A stretch of DNA of 64,000 nt from JANPPS01 sp965246925 (GTDB taxonomy: Bacteria > Pseudomonadota > Alphaproteobacteria > Acetobacterales > Acetobacteraceae), in contig OZ251994.1 of assembly GCA_965246925.1 (NCBI GenBank), forward strand, positions 372,001 through 436,000. Reading direction: 5' to 3'. The notes under the pieces are model-generated. The model was not told where the DNA came from, made no database searches, and saw only the letters and a list, made by a program, of their open reading frames with translations. Every line of letters begins with the position of its first letter. Within the stretch, counting starts at the first letter, position 1. A program made the position numbers and the translations under genes. Of the stretch, positions 8,135 to 15,601 are shown in pieces.

Positions 8135-9355
8135 ATGGACGCCCTAGACCACACCCTCGCCCAGCAATACGAGGCCTACCCCTACCCCAAGCGCGACCCC
8201 AGGGACGAAGCGCGGCGCCTGGTGATCGGCAGCCCGAGCCATCTGCGTGAGATCGATCACTGGGTCTTCCAAGCCGCCCGCCCGGCGTCCGAGCCGCTCC
8301 GCGCCCTGGTGGCCGGCGGCGGCACGGGCGACGGCACCATCATGCTGGCGCAGCACCTGGCGCGGGCGGGGCGTGCCGGGCGGGTCACGTATCTGGACCG
8401 CTCGGCCGCGGCGCAAGGCGTCGCGCGGGCACGGGCGGAGGCGCGGGGCCTCACGCTCGACTGGCATCGGGGCTCGCTGCTGGACTTGCCGCAATCCGGG
8501 CTCGGCCCGTTCGACTACATCGATTGCTGCGGCGTGCTGCATCATCTGCCGGACCCCGCCGCCGGCCTCGCTGCGCTGCTCAGCGTGCTGGCGCCGGGCG
8601 GGGGCCTCGGCCTCATGCTGTATGCGCCGTACGGCCGGACCGGGGTGTATGAACTACAGGACGCCCTCCGCCTGCTGGCACCCGGGGACCTGCCGCCCGA
8701 GGCCCGGCTCGAGGTGGCGCGCCGGGTCATGAAGCACCTGCCGGAGACGGCGTGGCTGAAGCGGAACGGCTATTTCGGTGACCATATCGATGGCGGCGAC
8801 GCCGGCCTCTATGACCTCCTGTTGAACCCCAGGGACCGCGCCTACACCGTCCCGGCGCTGACGGCGCTGCTGCACCAGGCGGGCCTCGTCGCCACCTGCT
8901 GGATGGAGCCCATGCGCTATGACCCCGCGATCTACCTGCCCGACCCCAAGCTCCGCACCCGGCTAGCCGGGCTGGATTTGGTGCAAAGAGGCGCGCTGGC
9001 CGAGACGCTCACCGGCAATATGAGCAACCACGTCGTCTATGCCGTCCGCGCCGCCGAACGCCGGCCCGATCCGGACCCGATGCTGGACACCGCCGTGCCG
9101 GTCGCCCGCGAGATGCCGGGGCCCGAGATCGCCCGCAACATCCGCCCGGACGGCACGCTCCCGTTCATCTTCGACGGCATCCGCATCCCCGTGCCCCTCC
9201 CGCCCCTCGCGGGCGCGATTTTGCAGCAGATCGACGGGGTCCGCAGCGTGGGCACGATGCGGGCGGCGCTGGGCGAACGGTTTGACACCGCCTGGCGGCA
9301 AACCTATGACGCGCTACTGGCCGTGAACCGCGTCCTGCTCGCCGCGCCCGCTTGA
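8135..9355 (+). CDS. Class I SAM-dependent methyltransferase
   Basis: The 406-aa protein opens with the YEAYPYPKRDP motif typical of a family of cytosolic methyltransferases. SAM motif I follows (ALVAGGGTGDGTIMLAQHL), then an acidic YLDRS motif and FDYIDCCGVLHHLPDP, where HHLPDP is the usual motif IV/V region. A C-terminal domain of about 150 aa (residues 260-406) may bind the substrate, which is not predictable. Its stop overlaps the TTG start of the ydcF-like gene, so the three genes from here to queC look translationally coupled. Confidence 0.85.
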   Translation: MDALDHTLAQQYEAYPYPKRDPRDEARRLVIGSPSHLREIDHWVFQAARPASEPLRALVAGGGTGDGTIMLAQHLARAGRAGRVTYLDRSAAAQGVARARAEARGLTLDWHRGSLLDLPQSGLGPFDYIDCCGVLHHLPDPAAGLAALLSVLAPGGGLGLMLYAPYGRTGVYELQDALRLLAPGDLPPEARLEVARRVMKHLPETAWLKRNGYFGDHIDGGDAGLYDLLLNPRDRAYTVPALTALLHQAGLVATCWMEPMRYDPAIYLPDPKLRTRLAGLDLVQRGALAETLTGNMSNHVVYAVRAAERRPDPDPMLDTAVPVAREMPGPEIARNIRPDGTLPFIFDGIRIPVPLPPLAGAILQQIDGVRSVGTMRAALGERFDTAWRQTYDALLAVNRVLLAAPA

Positions 9356-9837
9356 CCGTCACCATCATCATCTTCGGCGCCGCAGTCCGCCCCGATGGCA
9401 GCCCAAGCGGCGCCTTGCGAAGCCGGGTCCGCGCGGCGCTTCGGCTAGGTGTCACGATCGCCGGCGTCCAATACATGCCCACCGGCGGCCAGGGCCGGTT
9501 TGGCCGGCCCGAGGCGGAGGTGATGGCGGACTTGCTGACCGAGGCCGGCGTGCCGGAAGAGGCGGTCACGCTGGAACCGACCGGCCGCAACACGATCGGC
9601 TCCGTCCGCGCCTGCGCCCGGCTGCTGCCGCCCGGCGCCCCCGTCTATGCCGCCTCGTCCGGCTATCACCTGCCCCGCTGCGTGCTGCTGCTGAACCTCG
9701 CCGGGCTGGATGCGCTACGCTGCCCGCCGCCCACTTCCACTGCGTCCCGCCGGGCCTGGCTGCGCTGGTATTGGCGCCTACGTGAGGTGGTGGCGCTGCC
9801 GGTCGATGCGATATTGATGCTATGGCGCCGCGCATGA
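9352..9837 (+). CDS. YdcF family protein (DUF218)
   Basis: This 161-aa protein starts with TTG, overlapping the TGA of the methyltransferase gene. The DUF218 core is visible: IIIFGAAVRPDGSPSGALRSRV, MADLLTEAGVPEEAVTLEP, GRNTIGSVRACARLL and ASSGYHLPRCVLLLNLAG. DUF218 proteins act in envelope or polysaccharide biology or bind SAM-like ligands, and the exact reaction is unsettled. No N-terminal membrane anchor is present, unlike larger family members. Confidence 0.82.
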   Translation: MTVTIIIFGAAVRPDGSPSGALRSRVRAALRLGVTIAGVQYMPTGGQGRFGRPEAEVMADLLTEAGVPEEAVTLEPTGRNTIGSVRACARLLPPGAPVYAASSGYHLPRCVLLLNLAGLDALRCPPPTSTASRRAWLRWYWRLREVVALPVDAILMLWRRA

Positions 9838-10562
9838 GCGCCCTCGTGCTGTTCTCGGGCGGACAGGATTCGGCCACGTGCCTGGCCTGGGCGCTCGACC
9901 GGCTCGGTCATGTAGAGACGGTCGGCTTCGACTATGGGCAGCGGCACGTGGTGGAGCTGGACATGCGCCAGGGCTTCCGCGCCGGGCTCGCGGCGGCACG
10001 CCCGGACTGGGCCGCGCGGCTGGGAGACGACCATTTGCTGGACCTGGCGGTGCTGGGCGCCATCAGCGACACGGCACTGACCCGAAACGTGGCCATCGAG
10101 ACTGGCCAGGCGGGCCTGCCGAACACCTTCGTGCCCGGCCGCAACCTGCTGTTCCTTACCTTCGCCGCCGCCATCGCCTACCGCCGCGGCCTCAAACACA
10201 TCGTGACCGGCGTGTGCGAGACGGACTACTCCGGCTACCCGGACTGCCGCGACGACACGATCAAGGCGCTGCAGGTGGCGCTCAACCTCGGCATGGAGAG
10301 CCGGTTCGTGCTGGACACGCCATTGATGTGGCTGAGCAAGGCCGAGACTTGGTCCCTCGCCGACCGCCTGGGCGGCACAGCTTTAACGGAATTGATCCGC
10401 ACCCAAACCCTATCCTGCTACGCCGGTGACACGGCGCACCGGCACGACTGGGGCATGGGCTGCGCCACGTGCCCGGCCTGCTTGCTACGCGCGCGCGGGT
10501 TCCAGGAATGGCGTAAGCCAAAAGGAGAGGAGAATGGTCAACGCTGCATCTGCATCACATGA
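9834..10562 (+). CDS. queC: 7-cyano-7-deazaguanine synthase QueC
   Basis: The 242-aa enzyme has the PP-loop SGGQDSATCLAWAL at its N-terminus, the conserved VETVGFDYGQRH, NTFVPGRNLLFL and TGVCETDYSGYPDCR motifs, and the C-terminal zinc site CYAGD plus MGCATCPACLLRARGF. It converts 7-carboxy-7-deazaguanine to preQ0 for queuosine. The ATG at 9834 overlaps the upstream stop. Its last 25 nt overlap the convergent cyoD gene. Confidence 0.95.
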   Translation: MSALVLFSGGQDSATCLAWALDRLGHVETVGFDYGQRHVVELDMRQGFRAGLAAARPDWAARLGDDHLLDLAVLGAISDTALTRNVAIETGQAGLPNTFVPGRNLLFLTFAAAIAYRRGLKHIVTGVCETDYSGYPDCRDDTIKALQVALNLGMESRFVLDTPLMWLSKAETWSLADRLGGTALTELIRTQTLSCYAGDTAHRHDWGMGCATCPACLLRARGFQEWRKPKGEENGQRCICIT

Positions 10563-10936
10563 TCCATGCTCGGCATATTTTGGTTCAGATGCGACATGAT
10601 CCACAGCGAGCCGCCGATCAGCAGGAAGACGATCAGCACCCCAAATGCCAGCGCCAGCACGTTGTTGGTGCCATCTGGCCCAGTATTGATGTGCAGGAAG
10701 AAGACCAGGTGCACGCCCATCTGCGCGATGGCCAGCACGAACAAGGCGATCGGGATGCTGGGCTGCCAAACGAGCGTCGTGCGGGCCACCACGAAGGAGA
10801 CGATCGTCAAGAGCACCGCCAGGCCGAACCCGGCGAGGTAGTTGCCGATACCCTCACCCTCATTGTCCGTCTCGGGCGCGAAATCGCCGGGCGCGGTGTC
10901 GTTTTCGTGCCGGTCGGCGAAAGAATCGCTCATCAT
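10538..10936 (-). CDS. cyoD: Cytochrome o ubiquinol oxidase subunit IV
   Basis: The 132-aa protein has three hydrophobic spans (YLAGFGLAVLLTIVSFVVA, SIPIALFVLAIAQMGVHLVFFLHI, and LALAFGVLIVFLLIGGSLWIM) and the HLVFFLHI motif of CyoD. It stabilises the bo3 oxidase complex in the inner membrane. The start overlaps the cyoC stop (ATGATGA context); ATG 10933 is an alternative. It is the last gene of the cyoABCD operon; no cyoE (heme O synthase) follows. Confidence 0.93.
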   Translation of the reverse strand: MMSDSFADRHENDTAPGDFAPETDNEGEGIGNYLAGFGLAVLLTIVSFVVARTTLVWQPSIPIALFVLAIAQMGVHLVFFLHINTGPDGTNNVLALAFGVLIVFLLIGGSLWIMSHLNQNMPSMDHVMQMQR

Positions 10937-11721
10937 TGTACTCCCATCAGATAGACGACGCTGAACAGCGCCACCCAGACGATATCCAGCGCGTGCCAGA
11001 ACAGGCTGAAGCACATTACCCGGCGTCCGATATCGGCGCGGTAGCCCTTGGCCCAGACCTGCGCCACCATCGTCAGCAGCCAGAGCAGCCCGGCGGTCAC
11101 GTGCAGGCCGTGCAGGCCGACCAGGGCAAAGAAGGCCGACAGGAAGGCGCTGCGGTCCGGCCCGTTGCCGGCCTCGATCATGGCGGCGAACTCGCGCACC
11201 TCGAGCAGGATGAACACGGCGCCGAGCACGAAGGTCGCGGCCATGGCGCCGTAGTACCAGCGCCCATCCTTGGCGCGGAGGCCGATGCTGGCCAGGCCAC
11301 AGGTGAGGCTCGAGAGCAGGAGGCAGCCGGTTTCGATGGCGGTGTTGGTCAGGTCGAACAGGTCTTTGCCGGACGGCCCGCCCGCGGTCGCCTGGGACAG
11401 CACCGCATACGCGGCGAAGAAGGCCGCGAACATGATGATGTCGCTAAGCAGGAATATCCAGAACCCATACCCGGCGATGATCCGCTTGGACGCGGGCTCC
11501 AGGTCGCCATGCTCGGTGTTCTGCTGACGGCTGCCGCCGCTATGGCCGAGGTGATGCGGGTCTGGGCGCCCACCCAGCGCACCGGGAGGGCGATTGCCCG
11601 GCCCCTGCGGCGCCAAAGCCTCCCGGTGCATGGGGCGGAGCGCGAAAATCGCAGCGGTGGCGGCGCCGGCGCCCAGCAGGGCGGCGAAGAATCCGCTCGG
11701 AGGCTTGGGCCCGGCGCTCAC
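10933..11721 (-). CDS. cyoC: Cytochrome o ubiquinol oxidase subunit III
   Basis: The subunit III core starts around residue 81 (IIAGYGFWIFLLSDIIMFAAFFAAYAVL) and continues with the five-helix pattern, EVREFAAMIEAGNGPDRSAFLSAFFALVGLHGLHV, and WHALDIVWVALF. The GTG start at 11721 overlaps the cyoB stop. From there the protein is 262 aa, about 60 aa longer than usual, with an extra hydrophobic N-terminal segment (FFAALLGAGAATAAIFAL) and a His/Gly-rich linker. An ATG at 11631 would shorten it. The product helps assemble the proton-pumping quinol oxidase. Confidence 0.9.
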   Translation of the reverse strand: MSAGPKPPSGFFAALLGAGAATAAIFALRPMHREALAPQGPGNRPPGALGGRPDPHHLGHSGGSRQQNTEHGDLEPASKRIIAGYGFWIFLLSDIIMFAAFFAAYAVLSQATAGGPSGKDLFDLTNTAIETGCLLLSSLTCGLASIGLRAKDGRWYYGAMAATFVLGAVFILLEVREFAAMIEAGNGPDRSAFLSAFFALVGLHGLHVTAGLLWLLTMVAQVWAKGYRADIGRRVMCFSLFWHALDIVWVALFSVVYLMGVQ

Positions 11722-13721
11722 TCGGCGGGCTCCAGCTCGAGCAGGACGGCGCGCCGGGCTTGGCGGTTGGCCCGGTCGATCTTTGCCACCTCGGACGCCG
11801 GGATGACCGACTCGCTCCGGTCCCGCCACGCGAACACGACGAAGGTGAGGTAGGCACAGGCCAAGCCCGCCAGCGCCATCCACCAGATGTGCCAGATCAT
11901 GGCGAAGCCTACGAAGGTGGAGAAGAAGGCGCAGATGACGCCGGTCGCGCTGTTCCGCGGCACCTCGATCTCCTTATACTCCGGCTCGTCTTCCTGGATG
12001 TGCTGATCGCGGGCTTTCTCCTTCACGCTCCAATACGCATCCTCCCCCTCGACATTGGGCAGCACGGCAAAGTTGAACGCGGGCGGAGGCGAGGCGGTAG
12101 CCCATTCGAGGGAGCGCCCGTCCCATGGGTCACCAGTGAGGTCCCGCAGCGTGTCCCGGTTGCGGATGCTGACGATGAGCTGCACCACCTGGGTCACGAT
12201 CCCGGCCATAATCAGCGCCGCGCCGGCCCCGGCCAGCAGCAACCAGGGCCGCCACGCCGCGACGTCGTAGTGCTGCATACGCCGGGTCATGCCCATGAGG
12301 CCCAGGACATAAAGCGGCATGAAAGCGAGGTAGAAGCCACTGATCCACAGCCAGAACGCACGGCGGCCCAGCCGTTCGTCCAGTTGGAAGCCGAACGCCT
12401 TGGGGAACCAGTACGCATACCCGGCAAAGGAGCCGAACAGCACGCCGCCGATGACGACGTTGTGGAAATGCGCGACCAGGAACAGGCTGTTATGCAGCAC
12501 GAAATCCGCCGGCGGCACGGCGAGCAGCACGCCGGTCATGCCGCCGATGACGAAGGTGACCATGAAGCCTACCGCCCACATCATGGGCGTCTGGAACGTG
12601 ACCCGTCCGCCATACATGGTGAACAGCCAGTTGAAAACCTTCACGCCCGTGGGCACGGCGATCACCATCGACAGGATGCCGAAGATGCCGTTCACGTCGC
12701 CGCCGGCGCCCATGGTGAAGAAATGGTGCAGCCAGACGCTGAACGCCAGCACGCAGATCACCATCGTCGCCACCACCATGGAGCGGTAGCCGAACAAAGG
12801 CTTGTGCGAGAAGGTGGACACGACTTCGGAGAACACGCCGAATACGGGCAGGATCAGGATATAGACCTCCGGATGCCCCCAGGCCCAGATCAGGTTCATG
12901 AACATCATGACGTTGCCGCCGGCTTCGTTAGTGAAGAAGTGGAAGCCGAGGTAGCGGTCCAGCAGCAGCATGGCCAAGGTCGCGGTAAGGATCGGGAACG
13001 ACGCGACGATCAGCAGGTTGGAGGCCAGCGACGTCCAGCAGAACATCGGCATCCGCAGATAGGTCATGCCCGGCGCATGCACCTTCAGGATGGTAGTCAC
13101 CAGGTTAATGCCGGACATCAGCGTGCCGACCCCCGATATCTGCAGCGCCCAAAGGTAGTAATCGACGCCGACGCCGGGCGAGTATTTCAGCTCGGATAGC
13201 GGCGGATACGGCAACCAGCCGGCGCGCGAGAACTCACCCACCACGAGCGAGATATTGATCAGCAGCGCGCCGGTCGCAGTGAGCCAGAAGCTGACGGAGT
13301 TCAAAGTGGGGAACGCCACATCCCGGATGCCAAGCTGCAGCGGCACGGCGAAGTTCATGAGGCCGATCACGAACGGCATGGAGACGAAGAAAATCATCAT
13401 CGTGCCATGGGCGGAAAAGATCTGGTTATAGTGCTCGGGTGGCAGGAAGCCCGGCGCGTTATAGGCCAGCGCCTGTTGCGAGCGCATCAGCACCGCGTCC
13501 GAGAAGCCCCGCATCAGCATCACCAGCGCCAGCATGCAATACATCACGCCGATGCGCTTGTGATCGACGCTGGTGATCCACTCGTTCCACAGATAGGGCA
13601 GCCAGCCCTTGACCAGCACAAGGCCGATGACGCCGGCCCCTACCAGGGCCACGACAAAGGATGCCACCAGCGGTAGCGGCTGATCGAATGGAATGGCATC
13701 CCAGGTGAGCTTACCCAGCAT
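11718..13721 (-). CDS. cyoB: Cytochrome o ubiquinol oxidase subunit I
   Basis: The 667-aa catalytic subunit has the heme-copper oxidase signature WAWGHPEVYILILPVFGVFSEVV, which carries the CuB histidine and the cross-linked Tyr. The second CuB pair (WLHHFFTMG) and the heme ligands in VAHFHNVVIGG also appear. The N-terminal VDHKRIGVMY and SAHGTMMIFFVSMPFVIG supply the low-spin heme ligand region. About 15 hydrophobic spans are visible. It oxidises ubiquinol and reduces O2 while pumping protons. Confidence 0.96.
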   Translation of the reverse strand: MLGKLTWDAIPFDQPLPLVASFVVALVGAGVIGLVLVKGWLPYLWNEWITSVDHKRIGVMYCMLALVMLMRGFSDAVLMRSQQALAYNAPGFLPPEHYNQIFSAHGTMMIFFVSMPFVIGLMNFAVPLQLGIRDVAFPTLNSVSFWLTATGALLINISLVVGEFSRAGWLPYPPLSELKYSPGVGVDYYLWALQISGVGTLMSGINLVTTILKVHAPGMTYLRMPMFCWTSLASNLLIVASFPILTATLAMLLLDRYLGFHFFTNEAGGNVMMFMNLIWAWGHPEVYILILPVFGVFSEVVSTFSHKPLFGYRSMVVATMVICVLAFSVWLHHFFTMGAGGDVNGIFGILSMVIAVPTGVKVFNWLFTMYGGRVTFQTPMMWAVGFMVTFVIGGMTGVLLAVPPADFVLHNSLFLVAHFHNVVIGGVLFGSFAGYAYWFPKAFGFQLDERLGRRAFWLWISGFYLAFMPLYVLGLMGMTRRMQHYDVAAWRPWLLLAGAGAALIMAGIVTQVVQLIVSIRNRDTLRDLTGDPWDGRSLEWATASPPPAFNFAVLPNVEGEDAYWSVKEKARDQHIQEDEPEYKEIEVPRNSATGVICAFFSTFVGFAMIWHIWWMALAGLACAYLTFVVFAWRDRSESVIPASEVAKIDRANRQARRAVLLELEPAE

Positions 13722-13722
13722 C

Positions 13723-14625
13723 TCAGTGCTCCATAGCAGCGTGGCGGTCGGGCGTCTTGGGGCTCGGCTCCGGCGTGGGGCCCGGGCCCGGCGGCACGTC
13801 CTGGCTGACGATTTTTTGGAATAGCGCCGGGTCCGTGAGGCTATAGCTGGACACGGGCGCGCCGATGGTTTGCTGCGTGAGTTGCGTGTAGGCGCCGGCA
13901 TCGAGCGCCGGGCCGCGCCGGGCGGCATCGACCCAGGCGGTGAACCCGGCGGGGTCCAGCGCGCGCACCTGGAAGTGCATGTCGGAGAAGCCGTCCCCGC
14001 TGATGTGTGAGGACTGGCCGCGGTAGTCGCCGGGCTGATCGGCTTGCAGGTTGAGGTTGGAGGCCATGCCATTCATGGCGTAGATCATGCTGCCGAATTG
14101 CGGGATGAAGAACGCATTCATTACGCTGGCGGAGGTGATCTGGAAATGCACCGGCACCCCCACCGGTACCGCCAGTTCGTTCACGCTGGCGACGCCCTGA
14201 TCGGGTAGGATGAACAGCCACTTCCAGTCGAGCGAGACGACTTGCACCTCGAGCGTCTTGGTGCCGGGCTTGGCGGCGAGCGGCCGGCCGGGGTCCAGCT
14301 CGTGCGAGCCAACCCAGGCGACGCCGCCCAGCAGGATGATGGTCAGCAGCGGGATGCCCCAGGTCACCAGCTCGATCGAGCCGGAATAGGCGAAATCCGG
14401 TAGGCGGAGCGCGCGCGGGTTGCTGGCCCGGAACCACCAGGCGAAGCCGAGAGTTGCAAGGATCGTGGGTATGACGATGGCAAGCATGATGATCAGCGCG
14501 TCGATCAGCAGCGTGCGGTTGGCGGCGCCAACGGGCCCCACCGGATCGAGCACGGCCGGCTGGCAAGCGGCGAGCGCCAGCAGCAAGGGGGCGGCCATGA
14601 CCCAGCCTGCAACGCGCCGCCTCAT
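13723..14625 (-). CDS. cyoA: Cytochrome o ubiquinol oxidase subunit II
   Basis: The 300-aa protein begins with a lipoprotein signal peptide (LLLALAACQ, with the lipobox Cys). Two membrane helices follow (ALIIMLAIVIPTILATLGFAWWF and LVTWGIPLLTIILLGGVAW), then a periplasmic cupredoxin-like domain (VVSLDWKWLFILPDQGVASVNELAVP, FFIPQFGSMIYAMNGM). As expected for a quinol oxidase rather than a cytochrome c oxidase, no CuA Cys pair is present. The C-terminus is short and Pro-rich. It is the first gene of the operon. Confidence 0.94.
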   Translation of the reverse strand: MRRRVAGWVMAAPLLLALAACQPAVLDPVGPVGAANRTLLIDALIIMLAIVIPTILATLGFAWWFRASNPRALRLPDFAYSGSIELVTWGIPLLTIILLGGVAWVGSHELDPGRPLAAKPGTKTLEVQVVSLDWKWLFILPDQGVASVNELAVPVGVPVHFQITSASVMNAFFIPQFGSMIYAMNGMASNLNLQADQPGDYRGQSSHISGDGFSDMHFQVRALDPAGFTAWVDAARRGPALDAGAYTQLTQQTIGAPVSSYSLTDPALFQKIVSQDVPPGPGPTPEPSPKTPDRHAAMEH

Positions 14626-14699
14626 CCGCGAGCCCTCATACCCATGCTCTCCCCGTCAATCCTGCATTGCGCCGTGCGATGGCAGCAGGGAAATGAAGA

Positions 14700-15338
14700 C
14701 TACGCGAGCGTTATCTGGCGCGTCTCGGTGATGTATGTGGCAATGTCCGGAACGCTACCCCGCACGGTCAGCTCGAGAATGCGGTCACGCTGGCCCCGAA
14801 GGCGGGACCATTCCTGGTATGAGTGCGCGAGCATGGGCGTGAAGGTGGCGCGGCCGCGGCGGGCGGGCTTGCGCATGGTGGCGCCGGAGTTGATGGCCGA
14901 GAGCTCGATCCGGTCCGCGTAGGCCTGGGCGAGGGCGAGGGCGCCGATCTCGAGCACCAGGAGCGTCCGTCCGCGGTTGGCGCGGGAGCCGAGCAGGCGA
15001 TGCAACCCGCGCTCGTCCGACCAGAAGAACACGCGGCTGTCGAGGATGGCGAGCCAGTCCGATGGCGACAGCCCGTCATCAAGGCAGCGGCGCAGCGCCT
15101 CGGTGCGCATGGGCAGCTGATCGTTCAAAGTCGCGGTGCCGTGCAGAGGGTGAGTGAGCGTGACGGTACCCGTCCGCGGCGCAGCCCCGATCGCTTGACG
15201 GACGGCGGCGGGCGCCTCGAACCGGTCCAGCAGCGCGCTGGCTGGCAGGAGGCCGTTGAGGTGGATGCTGTCCCAGGCTTCGGGCCAGGTCACATGATAG
15301 AGGCTCGGGTGCCGCGCGGCGAGGTCTTCCGGGGTCAT
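14700..15338 (-). CDS. DUF7002-like protein, possible ADP-ribosyltransferase-fold
   Basis: The 212-aa protein starts LYHVTWPEAWDSIHLNGLLPASAL, a pattern (Y-H-x-T near the N-terminus, then an I...GL turn) also seen in DarT/DUF4433-type ADP-ribosyltransferase folds. Later stretches (DWLAILDSRVFFWSDERGLHRLL and TLLVLEIGALALAQAYADRIELSAINSGAT) agree with the DUF7002 family, whose function I do not know. It stands alone between the cyo operon and tRNA-Leu, outside the ICE, so a link with the NADAR protein in the element is only suggestive. Confidence 0.65.
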   Translation of the reverse strand: MTPEDLAARHPSLYHVTWPEAWDSIHLNGLLPASALLDRFEAPAAVRQAIGAAPRTGTVTLTHPLHGTATLNDQLPMRTEALRRCLDDGLSPSDWLAILDSRVFFWSDERGLHRLLGSRANRGRTLLVLEIGALALAQAYADRIELSAINSGATMRKPARRGRATFTPMLAHSYQEWSRLRGQRDRILELTVRGSVPDIATYITETRQITLA

Positions 15339-15351
15339 GGACGGTCTGATG

Positions 15352-15436
15352 TGGTGCGGGCGGTCGGAATCGAACCGACACTCCTTGCGGAACCGGATTT
15401 TGAGTCCGGCGCGTCTACCAGTTCCACCACGCCCGC
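15352..15436 (-). tRNA. tRNA-Leu (anticodon CAA)
   Basis: The minus strand folds as a cloverleaf with GCGGGCG/CGCCCGC acceptor arms, encoded CCA, a T-arm with GGTTCGATTCC, a variable arm of class II size, and an anticodon loop CTCAAAA giving CAA. It decodes UUG. It lies about 90 nt from the tRNA-Asn gene on the opposite strand. Confidence 0.95.
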
Positions 15437-15525
15437 GTCCGGGGAGTGATATACGACAGGTTGCGCGGTTCAGAAAGGGGTTTGCGCGGGGGCGGGAGCT
15501 TCGCTATATCAGCGCTCCCGACTGG

Positions 15526-15601
15526 TCCCGGATAGCTCAGCTGGTAGAGCAAGCGACTGTTAATCGCTCGGTCGTTGGTTCGAGTCCAACTCCGGGAGCC
15601 A
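15526..15601 (+). tRNA. tRNA-Asn (anticodon GTT), ICE insertion target
   Basis: The 76-nt gene has TCCCGGA/TCCGGGA acceptor arms, encoded GCCA end, a TTCGAGTCC T-loop and the anticodon loop CTGTTAA. Its 3' half is shared with the end of the recombinase gene transcribed from the other strand: the recombinase stop TAA is formed by the anticodon loop bases 15560-15562. This is the usual situation when an element inserts into a tRNA 3' end and restores it. Confidence 0.97.
15560..15601. other. Putative left attachment site (attL) in tRNA-Asn 3' end
   Basis: Chromosomal genes end at the tRNA and mobile-element genes begin immediately beyond it, with the integrase-like gene pointing into the tRNA. 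The shared sequence should lie within the 42 nt from the anticodon loop to the CCA end. The matching attR copy is not visible and must lie beyond 64 kb. The exact crossover bases cannot be told from one end. Confidence 0.6.

Noticed and set aside
11760..13199. Long plus-strand open frame opposite cyoB
   Set aside because: It is a shadow of cyoB with His/Gln/Arg-rich composition.
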